From Spirochaetaceae bacterium (GTDB taxonomy: Bacteria > Spirochaetota > Spirochaetia > B11-G9), in NCBI GenBank assembly GCA_030600745.1, contig JAUVLL010000133.1, positions 1 to 8,270 of the forward strand: a stretch of 8,270 bases of DNA. Reading direction: 5' to 3'. Positions 1-5,508 of this stretch are shown one piece after another (position 1 is the first letter of the stretch; the number at the start of each line of letters is the position of its first letter). Under the pieces are notes generated by a model. It was not told the DNA's origin. It did not search any database and worked only from the letters and a program-made list of their open reading frames with translations. Made by a program: the position numbers and the translations under genes.

Positions 1-133
1 GGCATACCCGGTGAGGTAATATTTTATTACCACATGTTCCGCATTCAACAAGTCCAGGTACAGTGAGCTTCATATTTGCAGATCGTCTCGTACGTGATCT
101 CTGTTTAGACGTCTTATATTTTGGTACTGCCAT
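1..133 (-). CDS. rpmF: Ribosomal protein bL32 (partial, C-terminus off the left edge)
   Basis: The protein is a small zinc-ribbon component of the 50S ribosomal subunit. Forty-four codons are visible, beginning MAVPKYKTSKQRSR, the usual bL32 N-terminus (MAVPKxKxSxxRxxxRR). It continues through a CGTC pair at residues 31-34 and reaches the first cysteine of the second zinc pair (HRVC, residues 41-44) just before the window ends. About 10-20 residues should be missing. The ATG lies 8-9 bases after a strong Shine-Dalgarno (GGAGAGG on the minus strand, about 142-148), which fixes the start. It lies 62 bases downstream of coaD in the same direction, so the two are probably co-transcribed. In many bacteria fatty-acid or acyl-carrier genes follow rpmF, but that part is not visible here. 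Confidence 0.96.
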   Translation of the reverse strand, partial: MAVPKYKTSKQRSRTRRSANMKLTVPGLVECGTCGNKILPHRVC

Positions 134-195
134 TGTAACATCCTCTCCAAATTAGCAAAAAGTCAGTGTGAACTTACCCGAATTAGAGCTTAATG

Positions 196-678
196 TCAAC
201 TGCCGCTTAGACGCCTTTTCAAAGCAGATGCAACCTCAGGCGGCACCATAGTAGAGATATCACCATCAAGAAGAGCTATCTCCTTTATAGCAGATGATCT
301 CAAGACGAAGTACTTTGGATCTGTAGGCATAAACAGTATGTCAACATCAGGACTAAGTTCCTTATTTGTCATAGCAAGCTCAAATTCATACCCAAAATCA
401 ACCAAAGCACGAACGCCTCTGATCATTACTTTTATATCGTGATCTTCTGCGAACCTTACTACCAGATTATCCCACAAACTTACTGTTACATTAGGATAAC
501 CTTTAAGCAGCTTACTCATCATTTCAAATCGTTCCTGAGATGAAAACAGACATTTCTTCTGTTCATTCACCGCAATTACGACATAGAGCTCGTCAAATAT
601 GGCCGCAGCTCTTTTTATTAGATTCATATGACCATTAGTTGGAGGATCAAAAGAACCTGGAAACATAGCTTTCATCAC
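196..678 (-). CDS. coaD: Phosphopantetheine adenylyltransferase (PPAT)
   Basis: The enzyme catalyses the penultimate step of coenzyme A synthesis, transferring AMP from ATP to 4'-phosphopantetheine in the cytosol. The 160-residue length is normal for the family. The N-terminal nucleotidyltransferase signature PGSFDPPTNGH (residues 7-17) carries the TxGH ATP-binding motif. RGVR (88-91), the FELAMTNKEL helix (99-108), RSSAIKEIA (127-135) and VPPEV (145-149) are all typical of CoaD. The reading frame opens with GTG-ATG. The first M gives MMKAMFPGSF and the ATG at 675 gives MKAMFPGSF; both suit the family and I cannot choose between them. No convincing ribosome-binding site precedes either codon, unlike most genes here. 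A promoter candidate at 686-714 places the transcript start at the start codon. The downstream neighbour is rpmF. Confidence 0.96.
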   Translation of the reverse strand: MMKAMFPGSFDPPTNGHMNLIKRAAAIFDELYVVIAVNEQKKCLFSSQERFEMMSKLLKGYPNVTVSLWDNLVVRFAEDHDIKVMIRGVRALVDFGYEFELAMTNKELSPDVDILFMPTDPKYFVLRSSAIKEIALLDGDISTMVPPEVASALKRRLSGS

Positions 679-685
679 GCGGTCA

Positions 686-714
686 ATTTAATCAGCATAA
701 CCCCATTAAGTCAA
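686..714 (-). promoter_or_regulatory. Candidate sigma-70 promoter of coaD
   Basis: On the minus strand a -35 box TTGACT (709-714) and a -10 box TTAAAT (686-691, 4 of 6 consensus bases) are separated by 17 bases. Seven bases separate the -10 from the GTG at 678, so the predicted transcript start lies at about 678-679, at the start codon itself. The pair would produce a leaderless or nearly leaderless coaD mRNA. The -10 match is only moderate in AT-rich DNA, so this is a candidate and not a firm call. Confidence 0.4.
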
Positions 715-718
715 GATA

Positions 719-741
719 TATTTCGGTCGGCAACCGAAATA
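719..741. promoter_or_regulatory. Perfect 9-bp inverted repeat in the divergent intergenic region
   Basis: TATTTCGGT (719-727) and ACCGAAATA (733-741) form a perfect 9-bp dyad around the 5-base centre CGGCA. Its centre lies about 51 bases upstream of the predicted coaD transcript start, a usual place for a dimeric regulator. On the plus strand it is followed by T6 (747-752) and T7 (757-763), so it could also act as an intrinsic terminator for plus-strand transcription. However, no plus-strand gene lies upstream of it in the window. Operator, terminator of antisense readthrough, or both remain open. Confidence 0.45.
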
Positions 742-825
742 ATCCGTTTTTTCCTGTTTTTTTCTCTTAAAACATTTTTTATTTTAATTTTTGGGTTTAT
801 TTTGTGATGTTTATTAATTTTCGTT

Positions 826-854
826 TTGACAAATATTGTTTGACTATATAAAAT
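826..854 (+). promoter_or_regulatory. Sigma-70-type promoter of the lipoprotein gene, possibly leaderless
   Basis: A perfect -35 box TTGACA (826-831), a 17-base spacer and a -10 box TAAAAT (849-854, 5 of 6 consensus bases) form a strong housekeeping-type promoter. Transcription would begin about seven bases after the -10, at 861-862, which is the ATG of the lipoprotein gene. No Shine-Dalgarno can fit between them. An overlapping TATATA at 845-850 would give a 13-base spacer, which is too short. Confidence 0.65.
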
Positions 855-861
855 AAGAGTG

Positions 862-1428
862 ATGAGAAGTATTAATATTTATACTATAATTTTTATAACG
901 GTTTTGTTAAGTATCTTTTCATGTGCTACCCAGGTTCCTTTAATCGAAAATGAGGTAACCATGGATGGGTCTGCACAGGAAGCTGCAATCTCTGTTCCTG
1001 ATGAACAGGAAGCACAGGCAGAAGAAGTTGTAGAAATACCCTCTGTAACAATGGATAATGAAGAATTTCAGAAAGCTGAGACTGATATTTCCAAACTTAT
1101 TGCAGACCTTAATGCCATTATTGCTTCTAAAAATTTCACAGACTGGGAAAAACATCTTTCTAATGATTACATAATATATTATAGTGATCCGGATGTATTA
1201 AAGGAAAAATCAGAGTCTCCACTTCTTAAAAAGTATAATGTAGTGTTAAGGACAATTGAGGACTATTTCAACTTCGTTGTAGTAGGAAGCAGACAGAATG
1301 TAAAACTTGATGAAATAAAAGTTATTGATAAGGATCGTATAAAAGCCTATACGTATATAAACAGTACTCCTGTTATAATATATGAACTTATAAGAATAGA
1401 CAATACGTGGAAAATAGGAAAATTTTAG
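862..1428 (+). CDS. Putative outer-surface or periplasmic lipoprotein with an NTF2-like C-terminal region
   Basis: I do not recognise a named family. From the ATG the product is 188 residues; a GTG directly upstream at 859 would add one. A hydrophobic N-terminal segment (about residues 4-19) ends in the lipobox-like LSIFS followed by Cys21, which fits the relaxed lipobox of spirochaetes and predicts a lipid-anchored envelope protein. An acidic, low-complexity linker (about 22-60) precedes a compact domain (about 65-188). That domain's helix-then-strand pattern, with NDYIIYYSD in the middle and NTWKIGKF at the end, resembles SnoaL/NTF2-like folds; this is inference from pattern only. The start must be here because no later start retains the signal peptide. 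A strong promoter lies immediately upstream, and the HEAT-like gene follows after 35 bases. Confidence 0.85.
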   Translation: MRSINIYTIIFITVLLSIFSCATQVPLIENEVTMDGSAQEAAISVPDEQEAQAEEVVEIPSVTMDNEEFQKAETDISKLIADLNAIIASKNFTDWEKHLSNDYIIYYSDPDVLKEKSESPLLKKYNVVLRTIEDYFNFVVVGSRQNVKLDEIKVIDKDRIKAYTYINSTPVIIYELIRIDNTWKIGKF

Positions 1429-1463
1429 AATAACAGCCCTTTAAAGGGAAATGGAGAATCGAT

Positions 1464-2168
1464 ATGAAAAGTAAATTTTTCATCATATTTGTACTGGTTA
1501 GTTTTTTCTTGTCTGGTGCTGTATATTCACAGAATCAGTCAGATAGCGAAGAAAAAACTGTTGAAGAACTTTTCCTGCAAAGTATTGAAATGACAGTTAT
1601 TGGAGAAATGGCGACTGATCACTCCAGAGAAGCTAAATTAGATGCTCTTAAGGCCATAGAAGAGATGATTAGTGAAGGAAGAGCTTCTGAAAATGATCAA
1701 GACCTCCTGACCGTTCTTGAATATCTTTCAATGGAAGGAAACGGAGTTCAGGTAAGAGAAGCTGGTCTGCTTATTAATAATTTCCCTGAAGTTAGAAGAA
1801 GGTCTTGCGAGTCTCTTGGTGACCTGGGAGGCGAGATAGCAAAAGCATCTCTTATCAATGTACTATTGACTGAAGATGAACCTATGGTACTGGCAGAAGC
1901 TGCATATGCTCTTGGCACAATAGGGATAAATGATGACAATCAGGTAACCCAGGCTCTTTCCTATTCCATTCTGGGACAAAATATAATGTCACCGGATAAC
2001 AACTACGCATTTGCTGTACTTCTTGCATTTGAGAAAATTGCAGAATCAAACAGCGGCATTTCAGATCCCAGTGCAATACGTGCACTTGTTAGAATTCAAA
2101 ACGGCAATTATATAAAGACCGTTCAAAGAAAAGCTAAAAGTGTAATTGATAAACTCAGGACTTATTAG
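1464..2168 (+). CDS. Secreted HEAT-repeat-like protein
   Basis: This 234-residue protein is of unknown function. An N-terminal signal peptide (MKSKFF, then a hydrophobic stretch to about residue 19) ends at VYS-Q, suggesting signal peptidase I cleavage after residue 22 and a periplasmic location. The mature part consists of paired amphipathic helices. Residues about 109-160 (VRRRSCESLGDLGG, then MVLAEAAYALGTIG) show the alternating small and hydrophobic spacing of HEAT or PBS-lyase-type repeats, which usually act as protein-binding scaffolds. The ATG is preceded at 8 bases by a good GGAG ribosome-binding site. It lies 35 bases after the lipoprotein gene in the same direction, so a shared transcript and envelope role are likely. 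A terminator-like hairpin follows at 2174. The fold is well supported, the function is not. Confidence 0.85.
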   Translation: MKSKFFIIFVLVSFFLSGAVYSQNQSDSEEKTVEELFLQSIEMTVIGEMATDHSREAKLDALKAIEEMISEGRASENDQDLLTVLEYLSMEGNGVQVREAGLLINNFPEVRRRSCESLGDLGGEIAKASLINVLLTEDEPMVLAEAAYALGTIGINDDNQVTQALSYSILGQNIMSPDNNYAFAVLLAFEKIAESNSGISDPSAIRALVRIQNGNYIKTVQRKAKSVIDKLRTY

Positions 2169-2173
2169 GAAGA

Positions 2174-2216
2174 AGTCTGATAGGCTAACAGTTTTCAGCT
2201 CAGACTATCTGTTTTT
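2174..2216 (+). terminator. Intrinsic terminator after the HEAT-like gene
   Basis: AGTCTGA (2174-2180) pairs with TCAGACT (2200-2206). An inner GCT/AGC pair (2184-2186 with 2197-2199) extends the stem across a small bulge, and a T5 run follows at 2212-2216. It begins 5 bases after the HEAT-like stop codon. The 3' arm includes the stop codon of the converging minus-strand gene, so the two transcription units meet here. In the minus direction only a weak pyrimidine run follows, so termination of the long operon by this hairpin is doubtful. Confidence 0.55.
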
Positions 2217-2579
2217 AAGATTGCGGCTAATAAGTTTTCGCCACTCACTCTTACTCTCTCTATTCTCGAATTCTATTTTCTTTCTGATTACCAGGTTTTT
2301 TCCCGCTTTACCACTCACAATTGCAAAATTACCGTTCCCAATATAGGTAATTTTCTCTTTTGGTCCAAGATCTTCTGTTTCAGACAGAAGCTTTAAAACA
2401 CAGTCAAAATGTGCAGGCCTATTATCCTCACCTACCGAAATAGCAGTTAAAAGGAACTTTACAGACTGATTGCAAATAGGACATTCAGGAAATGATCTCT
2501 TATTACGGGGTTTTCTATAACTATTTCTTCTTTGTCTTCTGGAAGGATACGCATTTTTTGTTTCAGGTCTATTATCCAA
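2205..2579 (-). CDS. Small basic protein with a CxxC-HxxC putative zinc motif
   Basis: No function is known to me. The 124-residue product starts with a strongly basic, probably disordered tail (about residues 1-30, rich in Arg, Lys and Asn). A Cys33-x2-Cys36 pair in PECPIC and a His57-x2-Cys60 pair in AHFDC follow, together a plausible zinc-binding site. A strand-rich region (about 75-105, TYIGNGNFAIV) and a basic C-terminal helix complete it. The basic ends and its place in a ribosome-linked operon suggest RNA or ribosome binding, which is inference only. The start is TTG: it lies 7 bases after a strong GAGGAG ribosome-binding site, and the upstream 47-aa gene stops 4 bases before it. It is the last gene of the minus-strand operon. 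Confidence 0.8.
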   Translation of the reverse strand: MDNRPETKNAYPSRRQRRNSYRKPRNKRSFPECPICNQSVKFLLTAISVGEDNRPAHFDCVLKLLSETEDLGPKEKITYIGNGNFAIVSGKAGKNLVIRKKIEFENRESKSEWRKLISRNLKNR

Positions 2580-2583
2580 TTAC

Positions 2584-2727
2584 CTACTCCTCATTAAGAT
2601 GGAATATTTCTTTAGTCAGCGTATTTGCAATACTTTTAATAGCAAGATTTATATATTTTTTATCATTAATCTTTTTCTTAAGATCTTCAATTTTTTTAGG
2701 GTCTGTATGTTTTGCTATACGTATCAT
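2584..2727 (-). CDS. 47-aa small protein, translationally coupled to the HD-GYP gene
   Basis: A short frame of 47 codons starts MIRIAKHTDPKKIEDLKK and ends IFHLNEE. Its ATG shares one base with the HD-GYP stop codon (TAATG on the minus strand), and its TAG stop lies inside the ribosome-binding site of the next gene. It therefore fills a 147-base gap between two genes exactly and in the operon's direction. The peptide is lysine-rich, with no Cys, no signal peptide and no membrane segment. After a short N-terminal strand it looks almost wholly helical. I do not recognise the family. Its position, coupling and coding-like composition argue that it is a real gene, although at this length chance cannot be excluded. 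Confidence 0.72.
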   Translation of the reverse strand: MIRIAKHTDPKKIEDLKKKINDKKYINLAIKSIANTLTKEIFHLNEE

Positions 2728-3860
2728 TATTTATCCACTCTCTTTAATATCTCTTCCTTACTAATAGCCCTGACTATAAATAAACTTTTCTCTGTAAGGA
2801 GGTCTACAGACTTTTCAGAAACACCTTTTAATATCCGACCTGCAGGTGTCATAAGTATTTGCACAGAAGGCCGTAAAGGCGCCTTATTATGTACACGATT
2901 AACTCTTGCAATAGAACTGTCATTTAAAATCACCAGTGATCCTAAAGGATATATACCCATACTTTTAATAAACACTTTCAGGATATCAGAATCAAAACGT
3001 CTGGAATTATCATTCAGAATCTCTCTCATAGCCTTATACCCAATCATTGATCCTCTGTAAGGCCGGTCTTTTAACATAGCTCCATAAGCATCTGCAACTG
3101 AAATTATTCTGGATGAAATTGAAATTTCTTTACCGATCAGTTTATCCGGGTAGCCCTTTCCATCCCACCTTTCATGATGATGTAATGCAATTCTCCCTAT
3201 TTCATCCTGGTACTTCAGTGATTTCGTGATTAATTTGTACGAATACACAGGATGTGAATGAATAATCTTAAGTTCATCGGAAGTAAGATTTTCCTTTTTG
3301 TTAAGTAAAACTTCAGGAATCTTTGTCATACCAATATCGTGAAGCAATGCGGCTACAGCCAACATTATCAGCCGACTATTAATAATCCTCAATTGCTTTC
3401 CCAAAATAATTGAAACTATCATGCAATTCAATGAACTTTGAACCAGATCGTGTTCACGTTCAACAGAAATCATTGTAATAGCTTTAAGTTCTTCAGGCTT
3501 ATCACGAATCAAGGAAAAAATATCTGTGATAATATTATCAATATCAATTTTATCTGCCCTGGAATATTCCCTGATATCTTTAAAAACTTCATCAAGTTTA
3601 CTGATTGCTCTCCTGTAAACTCTGGTAACTGAAGAATCCCCTGTAAATCCGGCAAAATCTCCACCATTTGAACCAGTATCACTATCTGTGACAGGATCCC
3701 CCTCTGTCTCTACAAATTCTATATTCCAACGAACCAGTCTTTTGATATCTTTTTCTTTAATTTCTATTTTCTCTGGGACAAGAAGGTTTTCTCCATCAAG
3801 ATACACAGGAGCTGAAAATCTCATTCCCGCTTTTAAATCACTTACTTTTATCTTTTTCAT
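2727..3860 (-). CDS. HD-GYP domain protein, probable cyclic-di-GMP phosphodiesterase
   Basis: The family hydrolyses cyclic di-GMP and lowers levels of this motility and biofilm messenger. The 377-residue protein has an N-terminal domain like DUF3391 (KIKVSDLKAGM, residues 3-13), an acidic linker (about 52-76), and an HD-GYP core. The core shows His137, the HD pair H174-D175 in HDIGM, H201 and H203, HHHERWDGKGYP (227-238) with the GYP signature, and D257 in SVADAYGAM, so the metal ligands appear intact. The usual lysine of HDIGK is Met178 here. A C-terminal domain (about 303-375, starting IYPLGSLV) is often found in this architecture. No signal peptide or membrane segment is visible, so it should be cytosolic. 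ATG overlaps the upstream stop (ATGA) after an AGGA ribosome-binding site. Confidence 0.93.
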   Translation of the reverse strand: MKKIKVSDLKAGMRFSAPVYLDGENLLVPEKIEIKEKDIKRLVRWNIEFVETEGDPVTDSDTGSNGGDFAGFTGDSSVTRVYRRAISKLDEVFKDIREYSRADKIDIDNIITDIFSLIRDKPEELKAITMISVEREHDLVQSSLNCMIVSIILGKQLRIINSRLIMLAVAALLHDIGMTKIPEVLLNKKENLTSDELKIIHSHPVYSYKLITKSLKYQDEIGRIALHHHERWDGKGYPDKLIGKEISISSRIISVADAYGAMLKDRPYRGSMIGYKAMREILNDNSRRFDSDILKVFIKSMGIYPLGSLVILNDSSIARVNRVHNKAPLRPSVQILMTPAGRILKGVSEKSVDLLTEKSLFIVRAISKEEILKRVDK

Positions 3861-4105
3861 ACTAAATCCTGCGTTTCTTTAATAAATACAAGTATTTCTG
3901 CAACAATTCCATAGACTTCTTCAGGAATGTACTCTCCGGGCTCCATAATGTAAAGGGTTTCTGACAGAAGATCATCTTCTACTACAGGGATATCATGGTC
4001 TTCAGCTATTTTTAGTAACCTTTCTGCAAGAAAACCTCTTCCTCTGGCAGTAATGAACGGAGCTGGCAGTTTCTTATCATACTGTATTGCAACAGCTTTG
4101 TTCAC
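3857..4105 (-). CDS. Stand-alone FlhB C-terminal-domain protein (YlqH-like, EscU/YscU/HrcU family)
   Basis: The 82-residue product matches the cytoplasmic domain of FlhB, the specificity switch of the flagellar type III exporter. It starts at the strand just after the NPTH autocleavage site of full FlhB (AVAIQYDKKLPAPFITARG, residues 4-22). It continues through the helix FLAERLLKIAEDHDIPVVED and ends with the IPEEVYGIVAEILVFI helix. The four transmembrane helices and the NPTH loop are absent, so it cannot self-cleave and is not a channel part by itself. GTG starts it, 6 bases after a GGGGG ribosome-binding site. It lies between a FliK-like gene and the HD-GYP gene, whose ATG overlaps its stop. 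Proteins of this kind may substitute for, or compete with, the FlhB C-domain; its precise role is unknown. Confidence 0.88.
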   Translation of the reverse strand: MNKAVAIQYDKKLPAPFITARGRGFLAERLLKIAEDHDIPVVEDDLLSETLYIMEPGEYIPEEVYGIVAEILVFIKETQDLV

Positions 4106-4115
4106 ATTACCCCCT

Positions 4116-5105
4116 TTAAATCATAAAATCTATACTGTCATGTTTTCCTGATATTATCTCTGTAAAACCATCTGTTACAGACGATTCCTTATTAATATCG
4201 TCAAATTGTATTCCTATGTTATATAGTTTTTCTTTTAATTTTTTAAAATAAGGGGTATCTTCCCAGGACATCTTTTTAGGTCCATGAATGTTCATAATCC
4301 TGAGATTTTTATTATCAACAAGTGAAAATTCCCACTCATTACCATCATTTAATGTGAGTACTAAATTAGTAACTTTAAAAAACTTATCCAGACGCAGTTT
4401 TAAAACTCCTGTACCTTTCCTTGCAAAAGAATAGTTCAATGGTATTATTAACCAGTTATCATGTACGGCTGTTTTATGATTAAAATATTTTATAAGTTCA
4501 TTACCCAGATCAGTTTTTTTAATTTGTTCTTTCAAATCCGCTTTAATTTCTTCCAGCTTTATATCTTTTTTGGCATTTTCATCCTTTTTTCTGTTTCCTG
4601 AATGGTTATTTTCATATCCGCTGATAAAACCTGATATTTCAGTAATATTTTTTTCAGTAAACGGAATACCCTTATCAATCAACAATAGAAGTATTCTTAT
4701 AAATCTATCATCCGTATTTTTATACTTACGTATAACTTGCTCTATTTTTCCAAAATATTCAGGTAGTAAAGGCATACCGCTTCTAATTAATCCTTCTGCA
4801 ATCATTTGAGATTCTTTGTTAATAATGACATTAGAGCGTAGCAGCAGGTCGTTACCTGTATCTTTTTCCTGAGAGACCTTTAATTGCAGGGTATTCCCTA
4901 CCCAGGAGATCCGTGCCCGCATTCGGGATCCCTCGATAAGTGTCTTTGGACTGCTAACACTTATCAATTTACCGGATAATGATATTTGATATAAATTTGA
5001 ATCTATTTTTTTTCTTACAGTGAACACAACAACACTACCGGACCGCAGAGTATTCTGCAGTCCGGTAGCAGCAGTTTTAAGACTGGTTGTTTCGAGATGA
5101 GACAT
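4116..5105 (-). CDS. Putative FliK-like (YlqG-like) flagellar hook-length control protein
   Basis: FliK proteins measure the flagellar hook and trip the FlhB switch from rod/hook to filament export. This 329-residue protein has an N-terminal beta-rich region (about 20-80) with the pattern GSVVVFTV, LSGKLISV, EGSRMRARI and GNTLQLKV, as in FliK-like families. A helical, lysine-rich middle (about 90-205) follows. The C-terminal part (about 215-305, WLIIPLNYSF to KLYNIGIQFDD) resembles the FliK C-domain pattern of strands followed by a helix. Identity is weak by eye, so the call rests on pattern and on the next gene being a FlhB C-domain. It starts 5 bases after rplS, with AGGA immediately upstream, and is probably coupled to it. 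It could instead be an unrelated OB-like protein of unknown function. Confidence 0.6.
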   Translation of the reverse strand: MSHLETTSLKTAATGLQNTLRSGSVVVFTVRKKIDSNLYQISLSGKLISVSSPKTLIEGSRMRARISWVGNTLQLKVSQEKDTGNDLLLRSNVIINKESQMIAEGLIRSGMPLLPEYFGKIEQVIRKYKNTDDRFIRILLLLIDKGIPFTEKNITEISGFISGYENNHSGNRKKDENAKKDIKLEEIKADLKEQIKKTDLGNELIKYFNHKTAVHDNWLIIPLNYSFARKGTGVLKLRLDKFFKVTNLVLTLNDGNEWEFSLVDNKNLRIMNIHGPKKMSWEDTPYFKKLKEKLYNIGIQFDDINKESSVTDGFTEIISGKHDSIDFMI

Positions 5106-5110
5106 TATTC

Positions 5111-5485
5111 CTAAGAGCTTGCTTTTTTCTTCTGGTCCTTTCTTCTAATTAATTCAGGAACCTTGGCAGCCTTTCCTACTCTATCTCTGATATAGTAAAG
5201 TTTAGCTCTTCGCACCCGACCCCTTCGAACAACAACCGTCCGTTCAACACGAGGTGAGTGTAGAGGAAAAATTCTTTCTACACCAACACCGTAGGACATT
5301 TTCCTTACCGTAAAGGTCTTACGTATACCACTGTTATTAATAGCAATAACAAGCCCCTCAAATATCTGTATTCGCTCTGTCTGTCCTTCAATAATTTTAA
5401 AGTGTACCTTAACAGTATCACCAATCCTGAAATTTTCCGGAGTCTCTTTTATCTGCTCTGCTTCAATTTCTTTTATGAGGTCCAT
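5111..5485 (-). CDS. rplS: Ribosomal protein bL19
   Basis: The protein lies at the 30S-50S interface of the large subunit. Characteristic blocks are FRIGDTVKVHFKI, FEGLVIA, FTVRKMSYGVGVERIFPLHSPRV and VRRGRVRRAKLYYIRDRVGKAA, all in the usual order, with a lysine-rich tail. The frame has two ATGs six bases apart. The first (5491) directly abuts the GGGAG ribosome-binding site, whereas the second (5485) sits 6 bases after it. I therefore place the start at 5485, giving 124 residues; the alternative is 126. It follows trmD after 23 bases, and the FliK-like gene begins 5 bases after its stop codon. The TrmD-L19 neighbourhood is widespread in bacteria. Confidence 0.96.
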   Translation of the reverse strand: MDLIKEIEAEQIKETPENFRIGDTVKVHFKIIEGQTERIQIFEGLVIAINNSGIRKTFTVRKMSYGVGVERIFPLHSPRVERTVVVRRGRVRRAKLYYIRDRVGKAAKVPELIRRKDQKKKASS

Positions 5486-5508
5486 ATCCATCTCCCTTTC
5501 TCAAATAA

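Noticed and set aside
134..195. Possible terminator or promoter between coaD and rpmF
   Set aside because: Only a short T5 run without a convincing stem is visible on the minus strand, and no clear promoter pair. The only supported element is the rpmF ribosome-binding site.
1437..1448. Perfect 12-bp palindrome CCCTTTAAAGGG between the lipoprotein and HEAT-like genes
   Set aside because: About two perfect 12-bp palindromes are expected by chance in a window of this size. There is no T-run after it, and it sits between probably co-transcribed genes.
2492..3060. Long plus-strand open frames (90 and 153 codons) opposite the HD-GYP and small genes
   Set aside because: They lie antisense to well-supported genes, are rich in Phe, Ile and Ser as expected from reverse-read AT-rich coding DNA, and lack ribosome-binding sites.
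5489..5491. First ATG of rplS as the translation start
   Set aside because: It touches the GGGAG ribosome-binding site with no spacer, whereas the ATG at 5485 has a normal 6-base spacing.
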